A DNA stretch of 64,000 nucleotides from Brachypodium distachyon (GCF_000005505.3 NC_016133.3:39583237-39647236), one strand, 5' to 3'. Positions 23,453 through 36,433 are shown, counted from the stretch's first letter. A program made the numbers and translations. Notes: generated from the letters alone by a model not told the origin.

Positions 23453-24436
23453 TGTCGTCGCACGGGGCTCCGACACCGGGGGCATGCTGGCACACCCCAT
23501 TTCAGGTTCGGCGGGGGCGTCGGGGATCGCTCCGCCGATCACCGGCGTGGCCGATGGCGTACGTAACCTGCAAAGAGGTGCACCCAGAATGCACATAAGC
23601 TAGGAACACATGCACGCACGTTTTACCCAGGTTCGGGCCACCCGGAGGTGTAAAACCCTAAGTCCTGCTTGTCTGAGCTTCTATTACTAAGAAAACAGCC
23701 GATTACAGGGTTCCCGGGGAGGGACCCCGGGGTGATCTTTTTTGGCTAAGTGTTCCCTACTTTTTTCTGCCAATGCTAGAGGCTAACTATGAGCTGATCG
23801 AGCCGAACCGAACCAAACCGAACTGGGGTTGAACCTTTTGACCGTTGGCGGGGGTCCTCCTTTTATAGCCAAGGGGATACCACAGGTTCCACGGTGCATA
23901 TATTACAAGTGGCGAGCAAGGAGCTTGACCAGCTCCTCCCGGTGCGCTGGCATGCATGCATGAGCACCAACCCCGCTGCTAGGGGTCTGGGGCTTAGAGA
24001 ATAGGACTGGACAGCCACTGTTTGTCCGACAAGACTGATAACGCCGCTCCTGTCAGCTTATCGAGCACGCCGTGCGCTTCACTCCTCGCCCTGGTGAGAC
24101 TGCGCCCTGGGCGCCTGGCGCGCGCCCACGTGGCGCCGCTGCTCTACTCGCCTGGCCCCACCCTCGTGAGGGGCGCCTGCGCCCGGGAACCCATCCTCCC
24201 GGCAAGTGACTTCCCGAGAGGATCCCAGGTGGGACTGCGCCCAGGAACCCCTCCTCCTGGCAAGTGACCTCCCGGGAGGCGTCCAGGCGGCAATATTCCC
24301 CGAATCCCCGCTAGCCCTCCAAGGCTGGTAGCTTCCTGGGCTGCTTGAAGTTGCCGCCCAGGACGAGGTCCTCCCGGGAACTCGACGACGAGGCCCACGC
24401 GTCGTGCAAGGTACCCCCAGTGCCACTGGTGCGACA
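23453..24436 (-). repeat. A2 3' LTR (984 bp)
   Basis: It begins TGTCGTCGCACGGGG and ends TGCGACA as read on the plus strand. TATA box on the minus strand at 23861-23867. It matches the two-piece 5' LTR of A2 and, in reverse, the A1 LTR. Confidence 0.87.
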
Positions 24437-24452
24437 GTAGCCCCCGGGCATG
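24437..24452 (-). other. Polypurine tract of A2
   Basis: GCCCGGGGGCTAC on the minus strand abuts the 3' LTR. Confidence 0.7.
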
Positions 24453-24728
24453 GGCCGGCAACAGGTGTTGCCGGACGAGTTTTCCCCAGGTCGGTTGCCG
24501 GGCCACGCCCCAACCGACGCGTGGGCCTCGATCCGCCTTGGGCCCGCGTCCCTTCGCTGCCCTAGATATTATGCCGTTACAGACGGGGTAGTGGGCGCGT
24601 GATTTCCGCCGTAACTTCCCCCTTAAATAGGGAAGTTAAGACCACTCTCTGCATTACTCCCTTTGATTAGGAATTATCCCCGCGCACCCGTAGGGTGCGG
24701 AACCGGCCGTTACCCAACGGCCGAGCGC

Positions 24729-24735
24729 TATAAAG
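24729..24735 (+). promoter_or_regulatory. TATA box of the A2 antisense gene
   Basis: TATAAAG lies about 110 bp before the position of the antisense start codon, at the same distance as in A1. The upstream block with CCGTTACC and GTAGGGTGCG-like sequence is also shared with A1 and A3. Confidence 0.6.
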
Positions 24736-24844
24736 TTTTTACTGCTGCTGCAAGGGGAAAACACTTTGCTGCCACAGCCTTCGTCTTCCGACTTCTTTGC
24801 ATCTTGCGCCCAAGAACCCCTGCTAGCTCCTGCCCCCGCTCCCC

Positions 24845-27800
24845 ATAGCGCCTCCCACCACCAGGAAGGGAAAAGAGGGGAAGGCCCCCGGGAAAGCGGC
24901 GGCCGGCAGAAGCGAGGCGGCTGCCAAGGCCGCCGCCGACAAGGACCGGAAGAAGCGGGAGATGAGGCCCTCGCAAGCCTTCTACCGACCGGGCTACAAC
25001 GGCGAGGCGCTGGCCAAGATCCAGCATGCTGTTGCTTCCCAATTCAACGAGCACGGGGAGACCCACATCCTCCCCGCGGGCGCCGAGCACCAGGACAATG
25101 ACTCCCGGGTGTTCGGGCGCTTCCTCCTCACCGGGCTGGTTTCGCTGTTCTCGCTGTTCCTCCACGCGCTGATGGAGTCGTACCAGCTGCGGGTGGCGCA
25201 GCTTCACCCCACGTGGCTCTTCCTCCTCGCCACCTTCCAATTCCTCTACGAAGCGTTCGTAGGGATGATGCCGTCGGTGGCACTCTTCCGCCACTACTTC
25301 TACCCCCGGATCGACAACGCAAACGCGATGTCCTCGGGGGTGGTGTTCTGCTCCCGCGACCGGATGAAATCTGAGTTCATCGTCCGGTCGGAGAAGAAGA
25401 TCGAGAAGGAGTGGCGCGGGGACTGGTGCTGGGTCCGCGTAGAAGACCCCGAGGAGTTCATCCTCTCGCCCATCGAGTTGCCGCAACCCCACGCCGGCTG
25501 GCGGGACCGGTACCACCGCGACGCTGATATCTTCCCCATCGTGGAGGACATCAAGGCACTACGGCTGGCGGGGCTCTCCGACGTGGACGTGGCGCTCACC
25601 TTCGTCACCGGGCGCATCGCGCCGCTCCAACTGCGATCCTGGCCCGCGTGGATGTACACGGGTGCCGAGGACAAGACACGCCTCCGCGACGAAGGTTTGG
25701 ATTTGGAATCCCTCCAGGTGTTGGTGAGGTGGAGCTCCGGCGAGGACCTCCCCGCAACGGGGTTCCCGCTGGGGGTCATTTCCCTCCATGCCGGTGTCAC
25801 GGGGCTCAACGACATCGTCGCCACCTTCCTGCCCTGCAACAGTGGGGATTGATGGACGATACCCCCACTCGGGCCCCGCGCGCTCCCCGCCGGCACCTCG
25901 CAGGAAGCAGGTGCTTGAGAAGAGTGGGGGCGAGTCAGAGATCAGCCGGCCCTCTCTCCAGTCCCTGGATGACGAGGCGGGCCAGCCCGCGGCGTCCCAG
26001 GCGGTCGTTCCTGTGGACGACGACAATGAGGACAGTGACGACGCACCCCTGATCATGTAGAGATCAAGGGCGTACGCAGCGGCCGCGGCTATCTCCACGG
26101 CGGCTGTGGTGGTATCTTCCCCAGCGGCGACATCCGCCCCAGTGGCGACTGCCAGCCCTGCGGCGGCAGCCGCCCTAGGGAAGTCCGCCGGCAGCCCCGT
26201 GGTGACCGCAACCGCTGTGGTCTCCGGGGCCACGACGGCGACCACCCCGGTGAGGACCGCCAGCGGCACCTACACCGAGGGCAGCCCCCAGTGCCGCGGC
26301 GGCCTCGTCGTCAACCCCACAGGCACCAACGGCGTTGCCCGCTCGGGGGGTCTTCCGGGGTTTCGCGCTCCGGTGCAACCCCCCAAGAACCGTCTCGCCG
26401 ACGAGTGCCAGCAAGAGGGGGAGGGGCGATTCCCCGCTCGCCGCGCCGAACAAGAAGGCGTGCGCGGACGCCGGCCGCGCGGCCGACCCCGGCGTCACTG
26501 GGGCCCGTGGCGCCGCCCTCGCACCCGTTGGCGGCCCAACTCCAACGGAGGTGGTGCCGGCAACAGGTATGGCTCCATCGTGTCTCGGTTGCTGCATTTT
26601 CGATTGTTAGTTAATCATACAACCGTACCTTCACTTTACCGTAGGTGGTACTCTGCCTGCGGCAAGCCTCTTGGATGCCCCCGCAGGGACGGAGGACGAA
26701 GAGCTGGAGGCTCCCCCCGTACACCCGACGGCCCTGCCGGGTAACCCTCCCGAGTCTCTTTGTCCGTCCCCGGGCAACTTTTATCTTGCCGATTCTCACG
26801 CTTCTTGCCACTGCAGGCCCAAGCACGCCCGCACCGGGAGTGGGCGCTACCGTGGTTGATCTCGACTCCGATGTTGAGATCACGGGGGCGTCGGAGGAGC
26901 CAGCATCGGCTCCCGCACCAAGTCCTACCGCGCTGGCCACGGCGGCAGCGGTGACCACCGCCTCCGCCAGGACGGCGTGGCGACGCGCCGGCAGCCGCGG
27001 ACGCAGCTGGCGTGGATTCGTCTGCCTCCCAGCAGGGGACGGCACCTGCGGGGGGCACTGTGGCTTCTCCAGCCCCAGAGGCCCCGGGCACGGTGGAGGG
27101 TAGGTTGCCGGGGAAGGGCGACCGGACGCCCCGGAGCAAGCAGGCGACCCCCCGCACAGCTCTACGATGGCGACAGGGGCCCCGTCGTCATCGGCCGCCT
27201 CCCTCAACACCGAACTCGGCACACTCGCCGGGATGGCTTGGAATCCCATCACCTAGGATCCGAGCGTCTTCGAGCGAGGACACCGGTTCCTGGATACCAT
27301 CAAGGACCAGCAACTGACCTTCGTCACCTCTGTCAACGAGGTGGGGGAGCACCACGCCATCGCCAAGAGCCAACTTGGCGAGGTGCGGGAAGCCGTGGAG
27401 AAGGAGCGACAAGAGCTCTCACGGCTGTGCGAGGAGACGTGCCTCGCCAGAGAGGAGGCGCGCCTTGCCCAAGAAGCCCTGGAGGGCATCGAGGAACCGG
27501 TCGTCCCGGAGGCTGAGCTCTACTGGCGACTGGAGGCTCAGTGCGCCGAGCTTCAGGGGGCGCTAGACTCGCTGGCGGCGACCCTCGAGGAAACCAAGAA
27601 GGAGCACGCCAGGGTGCTCACGGCAGCCCAGGCCCGGCTCGACGAGAAGAGTGATCTGATCGCCAATTACCGCGGCGAGATCCAGGGCCTGCGCGTCAAG
27701 CTGGAAGGGCAGGTCCAGGCCACCGAGAGCGCGGTGGAAGCAGCGGCCCAGCATGAGATCCAGCTCGGCTCTACCAAGGACAGGCCAGCCAAGCTTGAGA

Positions 27801-28324
27801 ACGAGTTGGCCACCGTCCGGGAGGAGCTTGCGGTGCTGGAGAGCAACCTCTGCAAGGCCAAGAAGGTCACGCATGACGCCCGGCTCCACCATGGCACGCT
27901 GATCGGGCAGCGGCAGCTGGAGACCGAGAAGCTGCTCAAGATCACCGAGGCGTTGCGCGAATTGCTGCCCCGGTTCGAGCTGCAGGCCGCGACGGTGGAC
28001 GGCACGGACATCTCGACGCTAATCCCCTTCTTCTCCGACCTGGTGGGGAAGCTCGGGGCGCTCGACATCTGGATCGCCCAGTACCGCGCCAACGAGGTTG
28101 CCAACTGCGCCCGGGAGGTTGCCGGGACGATCCTCTCGAGGATACACCTCCAGGACCCGGAATTCCCCTTCGAGACGCTGTTGGACGCCTGGTCGGATAA
28201 CGAAGAGGAGCCCACCCACACCCAAGCGGTGTGCGGGTTCGTCGATGAGGTGGTCGAGCGGATGCAGCGGAAGCCGGACCCCGAGCCGTCCCCGGAGCCC
28301 CCGGAGGAAAATGCCGGCAACTAG
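24845..28324 (+). pseudogene. A2 antisense gene, best-preserved copy, with introns
   Basis: The expected start codon is ATA at 24845, so initiation is lost. The PF04195-like domain is open from 24962 to 25852, with the landmarks ILPAGAEHQDND, SLFLHALMESYQL, AFVGMMPSVALFRHYFYP, DWCWVRVEDPEEF and WMYTGAEDK. A 1-bp loss near 25848 shifts the frame before a DDNEDSDDAP acidic run and an Ala-rich linker. A basic SKRGRGDSPLAAPNKKACAD stretch follows. Two introns look plausible: GTATGG near 26571 to CCGTAG near 26643, and GTAACC near 26741 to CACTGCAG near 26818. The next exon opens with VVDLDSDVEITGASEEP. After a frameshift and a TAG near 27254 it becomes a 327-residue coiled coil (27341-28324) ending in a conserved GTILSRIHLQDPEFPFE tail. 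Function is unknown. Confidence 0.75.
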
Positions 28325-30488
28325 TTGCCGCAGCCCCAGCCGTCCTTGTTGTTTTCCGGTGTATCTTCTTTTGTTTTTGTCCTGCAAGTGTGGCGCTTGG
28401 CGCCGTTTTAACAATTACATTTCCATTAGCTCATGTAATCATTCAGTACTTAGTTAATCAAGCTCTTCAATTTGCTTAATTCTTGTTCCTTGTTCCCGGG
28501 GCTGCCTCGCGGGGTGGCTCCCTTAGCCTTTGCGTGTTGTGCCTTGTGTTGCCGGGGACTCGCGCGCCTCACCCTCGACCAAACCAGGGACCCGGGACGG
28601 ACCCGCAGTGCCGACCTGGGGTCAAGCGGTAGCGGCGAGCCACTCCCCTTGCGGGGTAACTACTCCAAGCCATGCCCTCCCGGGACGGACCCGGGAGCCA
28701 CAAAGGGAGCGCACTCCCCCCGCAAGCGTCCTCCTAACACTCCGGCCACGCGCAGGTTTCGGGGCCAAACTTTGGCGACGCAGCGTTCAATTTATGTTCA
28801 GTTCTTAGAGGATTTGTCATTTAGGTTCCAGCACTTAGCTTTTCGTTCAGTCTTACGCTCAAAGCGTTCGCCGGAGGTGCACTCCTAGTCCGCCGCCCTT
28901 GCAAATGCCTGATAGAGGGATGCGGCGGGGACGCCGCGGCAACCCTTGCCCTCGGAAGAGCTTGTTCCGAGGGATGCCGCAGGGACGCCGTGACTTCCTC
29001 GGCACCGCCGCTGGCCGCGGGCGACGAGGATGTCAAGGTGTCCCCACCGCAGCCCTCGTTGCTTGGAGAAAACCTGCCTGAGGGCCGCAGCAGGGACGTC
29101 GTGGCTTCGTCGCCACCACTGCCGAACGCGGGCGGCAAGGATGCCGCGACGTCCCTGCAGCAGCCCTCGCTGCCTGGGAGCAAAACTGCCCGAGGGCCAC
29201 AGCAGGGACGCGATGATGGGCCGGAACGAACGGCGATCACCGGCACCGGCGCCATCACAGCGTCCTCGCGACGACCCCGCCTATAGAGGCGCCCTCCAGA
29301 GGGATGCGGCAGGGACACTATGGTAGTGCACCCGTCACCGCTGAGTGCCGATGGCATGCACCACCATACTGTTTCCGTGGCAACCCCTGCTCCTTGTGGA
29401 GGTACCCTTTGAAGGGATGCGTTAGGAGCACTTGTGGCCGTGCACCCGTCGGCGTCGAGCGCTGATGGAATGCACCACCACAGTGCTTCCGCGGCAGCCG
29501 TTGCCCCGGAGTCGCTCACCAGAGGAGGCAAGGCAAGGACACGGTGGCAGTGCACCCGTCGGCGCTGAACGCTGATGGCATGCACTCACACCGTGAGGAC
29601 TCGGTGGAGTGAGGCGGCAAGGGCGCAACAGCAGTGCACCCGTCGGTTCTGAGCGCTGATGGGATGCACCACCATCGCGCCTCTGCGGCTCAACTCCCTC
29701 CCTTTCCCGGTTGCGCTCCGAGCCGCTCCATGGCCGAGGCGCCCTTTTTATAGGCGCGGGGGAGGGCTTTGCCACCGCGCGCGATGGATTAGCGCAGCAC
29801 CCGTCGTGCCCCACCCCTTGAAGCGTGGTACAGTCTTCGCCACTCGGAGTCGCTGTGGCACACGTGGCAGCCTCCTCCAGAGTCAAGGGACTCAGAGTGC
29901 GGCGAGTCTCTCGCGGTGCGGTCACTCCGCACCACCAGGCACCGCTACGCGCCACGGCCCGTGGACGGTCCACGAGCATTACAGTGCGCTAGATTCCAGC
30001 TTTGCCCTGCAGGTTAGATTCTTACCAAACCTGAGGTGCTGCAAATTTTTTTCGAAATTCACGAAAGTACAGAGCAGTATGAATAACCATAATCTCCTGC
30101 CTCCCAGCCCCCGGGCACGGAAGGGTCGATGCCAAACTTGGGTGTGAGCAACTCATTTCCTAGACGCAGCGGCTGCGTGGTACACGTTGCGGGAAGCCCG
30201 GCAACTGCATGTCCCGTGCCGGAGCGATCCGGCAACGGGTTTGTGTTTTTTTTTGAGGCTCCAGCAGCCCCCAGCTCACAACCAAGTATGGAAAGACACT
30301 TCCGTGCACCCAAAGCAGGAGACAGAAGAAGGAGGAACACGCAAATAAATGAGGCAATCTTAAAATTCAAGGAAGAAACACTTATCTTTATTCACAATAA
30401 CTAGCGGTTTACACATGGGGGCTGCCCGGCTACACTAGTTCGAGAGGTATGCATCGGCGGCATCATCTGAGGGTCGGGCTCCGCCGCT
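28325..30488 (-). other. A2 spacer with tandem hairpins
   Basis: GC-rich, no conserved frame. Foldback units include 28969-28994 with 29032-29057, 29080-29105 with 29143-29168 (only three mismatches in 26) and about 29299-29330 with 29357-29388; more degenerate ones run to about 29700. The order is the mirror image of A1, as expected for opposite orientation. Confidence 0.62.
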
Positions 30489-31513
30489 TCACGGGTAGAA
30501 CTTGCGCAAGTGTTCAATATTCCAGCTATTTTGCACCGGCAAGCCAGCTTCGGTTTCCAGCCGGACAACCCCCGGTCTGGTTACCTGTACTACCCGGAAG
30601 GGGCCCTCCCATTGCGGAGTCAACTTGTTCCCGGCCTTCGTTCCTTGTATCCGGCGCAGGACAAGATCTCCGTTCTCGAGCCCCCGGGAACGGACTCGCC
30701 TGTCGTGATAACGACGGAGTCCCTGCTGGTAACGCGTGGCCTGCACGGCAGCCCGGCATCGAAGCTCTTCGATGAAGTTCATATCGTCGACCCTTTGCTC
30801 GTGTTGGCTGGAGTTGCCGTACGCGCGCACTCGGGGAGATCCGTGCTTGAGCTCGAGGGGCAGCACCTCTTCTGCCCCGTAGACAAGGGCGAAAGGGGTT
30901 TCGCCCGTTGCCTGACTAGGTGTGGTCCTGATCAACCACAGCACGGGCTGGAGTTCTTCAACCCAGTTTTTCCCGTGGCCTTTGAGCTTGTCAAAGGTTC
31001 TCATCTTGATCCCCGCAGCACCTCTGCGTTGGCTCGTTCCGCCTGCCCGTTACTCCTTGGATGAGCAACGGACGCGAAGTGCAATTTGGTGCCCATGCCT
31101 TCGCAGTAGGCCTGGAATACTGCGCTCGTGAATTGCGTGCCGTTGTCGGTGATGATGCCGTTAGGCACACCAAACCGGCACACAATGTTCTTGAAAAACT
31201 TGATGGCCGCCTGGGCGGTCACCTTCTGCACTGGTTCCATTTCCACCCACTTGGAGAACTTGTCGATGGCCACGAATAGATATTCGTAACCGCCAACTGC
31301 TCTTGGTAGCTTGCCGACGATGTCAAGCCCCCAGACCGCGAACGGCCACGAGGATGGGACGACATGTAGGGCCTGCGCCGGCTGGTTGCTCTTCTTCGAA
31401 TGGAACTGGCACGCTTCGCATGTCTTCACCAGCCACTCCTCCAGCCAGCCAGCGCCCGGAAGGCCACATGGTGGGAGCATGTGCCTCGATGTATCTCTTC
31501 CAACAGCGTGCAC
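30489..31513 (-). pseudogene. A2 integrase, broken
   Basis: The DDE core is visible: WGLDIVG, IITDNGTQFTS and NGQAERANAEVL hold the three acidic residues. A deletion between the HHCC zinc-finger His residues (GTCSHHVAFRALAG) and TCEACQ, near 31430-31450, removes part of the finger. A frameshift near 31000 separates the core from the C-terminal part, which ends SWNIEHLRKFYP. It lies downstream of RNase H in the normal Tat order. Confidence 0.75.
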
Positions 31514-33775
31514 CCTTCGTCTTGCGGCACGCAGATAAGCTTGACCCCATTTGCACGCCTGCGGTAGAGGTTTCCGTCCACCACGGCGTACATTTTGGCT
31601 TGCGGGGCCACTCGTTCTGCGGCGGCGTCGTCTTCAGGGAGGGGCCCCTCCTTCAGGTAGCGGGCGATTTCCATCGCCCAGGGAGGGGTCTCCCTGCCAA
31701 CGCATGCCGCTATGTCGGCGGCATGGACCCCTGCTGTTGCGGGGTTTCCTTCGGTTGCCGGAGGGGCTTCCCCGGCAACCGGCTTGGGGGCGACTGAAGG
31801 AGCTGCTTGCTTCTGGCAGAACACCCCCGCCGGGGGCTTCCGGTGCTCTGCTACCATCTTGGACAGCTCGTCAGCCGCGAAGTTGTCCTTCCGCTTGACG
31901 TGCTCGAATCACAAACCCTTGAACTTGCGTTCTAGCTTGCGGACTTCCTTCACGTACGGTGCCATCTACGGGCAGTCGTAGTCCTTGTTCACCTGGTTGA
32001 TCACGAGCTGGGAGTCCCCGCGAACAATCAGGCGCTTGATATCGAGGGCGATCGCTGCCCGTAACCTGGCGAGCAAACCCTCGTACTCCGCCATGTTGTT
32101 GGTGTAGTTCGGGAAATCAAGTTGGACGGCAAACCTTAGCTGGTCCCCCGTGGGTCACTCGATGACGACCCCGGCGCCAGCTCCTGGGAGACTGAACGCG
32201 CCGTCGAAGTAGAGGACCCAGTGGCCTTCGTCCAGCTTGCCGGGCAGGCTGGTCTCCGGCTCCTCCTCTTCTACGCTCGTCGACGCCCACTCCGCGACGA
32301 AGTCCGCCAGGGCCGCACTCTTAATGCTCTTGGAGTTGGTGAAGTGCGGAGCGAACTCTGATAGCTCCATCCTCCATTCGGCTACCCTTCCGGTGGCTTC
32401 ACGGTTGGTGAGGGCTCGCTCAAGGCAAAACCCTGACACCACCGTGACGCGGTGCGCCTGGAAGTAGTGGCACAGCTTGCGGGACGCAGGGAGAATCCCC
32501 AAGAGGAGCTTTTGTACTTGTGGGTACCTCGTTCGGGCGTCACGCAACACTGTAGTGACGAAGTACACCGGGTGCTGCACCAGCCGCTTGCGCGGTGCCG
32601 AAGTTGCCGGCTCGGGGGTGGTCCCTGGGTCCGAGGCGGTTGCTAGGGGCCGTTCAGCCCCCTGCCCCGCAGCCTCAGTCCCCAGAATGTCTTCCTCCCT
32701 CTCGGCAACCAGCACCGAGCTGACCACTTGGTGAGCCGCTGCTAGATAGAGTAGCAGCGGCTCGCCCGGCTTGGGGGCGACGAGGACGGGCTGCTAGATA
32801 GAGTAGCCGTTGCTTGAGTTCCTAGAACGCCGCTTCGGCCTTGGGGGTCCAGTCAACCGGGCCCTTCTTCTTCATTATTTTGAAGAAAGGCAGGGCGCAT
32901 TCGCCCAGCCTTGAGATGAAGTGGCCCAACATGGCAACGCAACCGTTGAGGCGCTGGACATCCTTCACCTTGCGGGGAGCCTCCATCTTCACGATAGCCT
33001 CTATCTTCAGCGGGTTGGCTTGTATCCCCCTGTGAGAAACCAAGAAACCCAGAAGCTGGCCCGAGTCCCCACCAAAGGTGCACTTCTCAGGGTTCAGCTT
33101 GAGTTTGATCCTACGGAGGTTGTCAAACGTGTCCCGCAAGTCATCAATCAGCGAGTCCCTACGCTTCGACTTGATGACGATGTCGTGCATGTAGGCCTCA
33201 AAGTTTCAGCCTAGCTGGGGTCCCAAACATTTGCGCAGCGCGCGTTGGAATGTTGAGCCCGCATTCTTCAACTCGAAAGGCATGCATGTGTAACAGTAGC
33301 AGCCAACCGGGGTGATGAACGCTGTTTTCTCTTCGTCCTCGACTGCCATCTTGATTTGATGGTAGCCGGAAAAAGCATCCAAAACGCTCAGCAGATCGCA
33401 ACCAGCAGTGGAATCAACTATTTGATCAACGTGGGGTACAGGGAAAGGATCCTTGGGACATGCACGGTTAAGATTAGTAAAATCTACGCACATGTGAAGC
33501 TTGTTCCCTGCTTTAGGCACTACTACAGGGTTGGCTAACCAAGTGGGGTACCGAACTTCCCTGATAGCCCCGGCAGCCTTGAGGTTGTCCACTTCTTGCT
33601 TGATGAAATCCTTCCGCTCCTGCGCTTGCCGGCGGATCTTCTCCTTGACGGGGCGGGCGCCTGGGCGCACCGCGAGTCGATGCTCAATCACCTCCCTGGG
33701 GACTCCGGGAAGATCCGACGGCTCCCAAGCGAACACATCAGCATTCTCCCGGAGGAAAGTGATGAGGGCGCTTTC
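31426..33775 (-). pseudogene. A2 reverse transcriptase and dual RNase H region, broken
   Basis: RT starts directly after the TAG at 33776-33778, in frame, with FLRENADVFAWEPSDLPG. Motifs are HMCVDFTNLNRAC, LDAFSGYHQIK and CMPFELKNAGSTF. A frameshift near 33200 damages the catalytic segment, which reads YMHDIVIKSKR at about 33185: the first catalytic Asp is His. The first RNase H-like part (32727-32300) and an archaeal-type second one with LYFDGAF, NTAEYEGL and RGDSQLVI follow in different frames, with stops near 32157, 31970 and 31910. Two successive RNase H regions are characteristic of the Tat lineage. Confidence 0.7.
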
Positions 33776-34690
33776 CTATTCGGCAGTAAGGTTCGCACCG
33801 ACGGTGACGGTGCGTTCCTTGTTACCGGCTTGGAGGACCAGCTTCTTCACCTTGGTGACCTCCTCCCGGAGCTTCTGGCCCTTGCTGGGGCACGAGCTCG
33901 AGCCTGCGCTTCCCCGGGCAAGCTCTTGCGAGGCAGCGCGAGCCTTCTTCGTTGCCGGGCCGTCGCCCGGCGAGCCTTCGTCTCCGGCATTGTCTTCGTC
34001 GCCGACGTCAGCTGAGGCGGCGGCCCTGACGACCTCGCCGACACACCAGGCCGCGTCCTTGAGATCGCACCTGACGGAGAGGATGCCGTACACGGAAGGC
34101 ATCTTCATCACGCCATAGGCGCAATGCGTAGCCGCCATGAACTTGATCAGTGCGGGCCGACCGAGGATCCCGTTGTAGGGTAACGGGGTGTGCGCCACAT
34201 CGAACACTATGTGTTCGGTCCGAAACACTTCTTGGGACCCGAAGGTCACCGGCAGCATGATGCGCCCCAGGGGGCGCATGATCCCGGGGTTCACCCCCCG
34301 GAACGGGTCGGTGGGCTCCAGCTGCTCCACCAGCACCTGGAGCTTCTCCGCCAGCCTGGCGGACAGGAGGTTGAGCCCCGCTCCGTTGTCCACCAGAACC
34401 TTGGTCACCGTCATGTTGCTGATGATCGGTGAGACCACGAAGGGTATGACCCCGGAACCAAGCTGCCGCGCCGGGTGATCATCGGCGCTGAAGGTGATCG
34501 GCACGTGCGACCATCTCAGCGGCTGCTGCGGCTCCGTGTCTGGCAACAGCGCGCACCCGTCGCGGGCAAGGCGCTTCACCGCGGCATGGGATGGGAGAGC
34601 GTAAGCTCCCCCATGGATGCAGGCGACGCCGCGGGGCTCCCGGAAGCCCGACTCATCACCGCCAATGCAGTCGGACTCGCGCTGCTCCAA
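33776..34690 (-). pseudogene. A2 protease region, open, ending at the conserved TAG
   Basis: A continuous frame of 304 codons carries the region after the zinc knuckle and the retropepsin-like domain. The active site reads VLVDNGAGLNLLS (Asp-Asn-Gly), with NGILGRPALIKFM as the flap partner region. The C-terminal part is Lys-rich. The frame ends at TAG 33776-33778 in the context GAA TAG GAA, and RT continues in the same frame. Confidence 0.72.
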
Positions 34691-36433
34691 AGCGTGAGCC
34701 CTGTCTTGTCCCCGGGGAGGGCGTTCCCTGCCAGCGCGGGCCTGGCCGCGTCCTCCCTGGGGTTCCTCCCTGTCGGCGCCGCCCCCGGCGGGCCGCAGGC
34801 TTGCTCTGGGATCGTTCGGGCAATCTCTGGAGAGATGCCCGATGTCGCCGCAGTTGAAGCAGGCACCGGCTGCTCGGCGCTCTTCGTGGCGCTATTCCCG
34901 CCGCTGCTTGATCCCCTGCAAGAAGCGGCAATCCTGCGCGTCGTGGGTGGAGTTGGCGCGGATGGGGCAGCGGGGCGCGTCGCCCTGCTTGCCTCCAGGC
35001 CCGCCACCCGACGAGGCCTTCTTCGCAGGCCTCGCGGCAACAGCCCCCGACTCAGCAGCGAGACCTTTCTTCCTACTACGCTTGCGGGAACACTTCTTCG
35101 GCGAACCCTCCTCAGGGCTCGCGGGAGCCTTGGCTGCTAGTTCGGGCGCTAAGCGCCCTTCCTCGGCGATGGCGCATTTGTGCGCCAGGGCGTACAGATC
35201 CTGTGTCATCTGGATCCGAAGCGTGCTCAGCTTCTCGCGTATCTTGGAGTCACGGACGTTGATGGAGAAGGTGTTGACGATGGCAGCTGCCTCCGCCTCC
35301 GGGATAGAGTAGGAGAGGTTGGAGAAGCGGTTGACGAACCTCCGCAACGTCTCTCCCGGCTTCTGCACTATCGTGTGCAGCTCTGCCATGGTTCCTGGGC
35401 GCTTGTAGCGGCCCTGGAACGTGCTCACAAACTGCTCACTCAGGTTCGCCCAAGTGGCGATGGACTCAGCGGGCAGGTTGAGCAGCCAGGTTCTTGCTGA
35501 TCCTTTCAGGACCATCGGGAACCAGTTGGCCCTGACCTTGTCATCGGCGCCGATGGCATGCATCCCCAATGTGTAGGTCAGGAGGAAATCCTTGGGCTTC
35601 ACGGTCCCGTCGTACGTGCCGATCGCTGGTGGTCGGAACTTGCGGGGCCATGTCACCCGGCGCAGCTCACGCGTGAACGCGGTGCAGCCGTCCTCAGGGC
35701 CCATGGGAGCATCCTCCCGCTCCTCCGGGCGTTGGCGCTCTACCTCGCCCTTTCAAGATGCCGTGCGCGTCACCCCGTGACCGTGGGTGACGAGTCCGAG
35801 CACCCCTCCGGGTCCCCGTCTCCCTGGCCTCCCTGCGGAGGAGGGTTCTCCCCTTGACGCGAGGCGCGGGGAGCGTCTCCACGCCTCGGATTCTGCTCGT
35901 GGCCGGAGCTTGACAGGACGCCCTCACTTTGATGCTGTTGGGCAGAAAGCGCGAGGAGCGCATCCACCTCTTCGCCCCACATCTCGGGAGCTGGCGTGCC
36001 ATGTTGCGGTTCGTACCGCACCATGCCTCACGCGGCGATGATGGCTTCCGCCAGGGTTCGTGCAGGAGGCAGCTGGTTTCCCGAGCGACTGCTATCCGCT
36101 CTACCCCCGAACGCATCCGGGTGCATGGGGTGCGACCCCCGGGCGTCGCTCGCGACGCGGTATGCTCGTGACGCAGCTTACGCTGCGTGTCCTCGGCCCG
36201 CGATTCGACTAGCTGGCCGGTGCGGCTGGCCCCAGCGCTGGGGGCCGCCGGCCCCCTCAGCCGGTTGTCAGCTGGCGGCCGAGGAGGTGGAGGAGGCAGC
36301 TGTGACTGCTGCACTCGTGAGGGCTCAGGGTTCTCCTAAGCCCCGACGCGGGTCGCACGTCGTGCGACCGCGTGTGTGCCGCTGGGGCCTCACGCGGGTC
36401 AATCCGGGGGTCACCAGCCAGCTTGGGGGGCAT
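34690..36433 (-). pseudogene. A2 gag
   Basis: The start is probably MPPKLAGDPRIDPRE near 36433; the N-terminal third is Pro- and Arg-rich and out of frame. The gag domain is open from 35704 to 34892: RVTWPRKFRPP, GTYDGTVKPKDFL, GSARTWLLNLP, SEQFVSTFQGRYKRP, and MTQDLYALAHKCAIAEE. A C-x2-H...H-x4-C cluster (RCPIRANSTHDAQDC; the first His is Arg here) and then a CCHC knuckle (CFNCGDIGHLSRDC) follow, separated by one TAG at 34892-34894 where A3 has a Gln codon. Confidence 0.75.

Noticed and set aside
27341..28324. Coiled coil as a host SMC or kinesin-like gene
   Set aside because: It lies inside A2 at the same place as the A1 copy and continues the antisense gene; there is no ATPase or motor motif.
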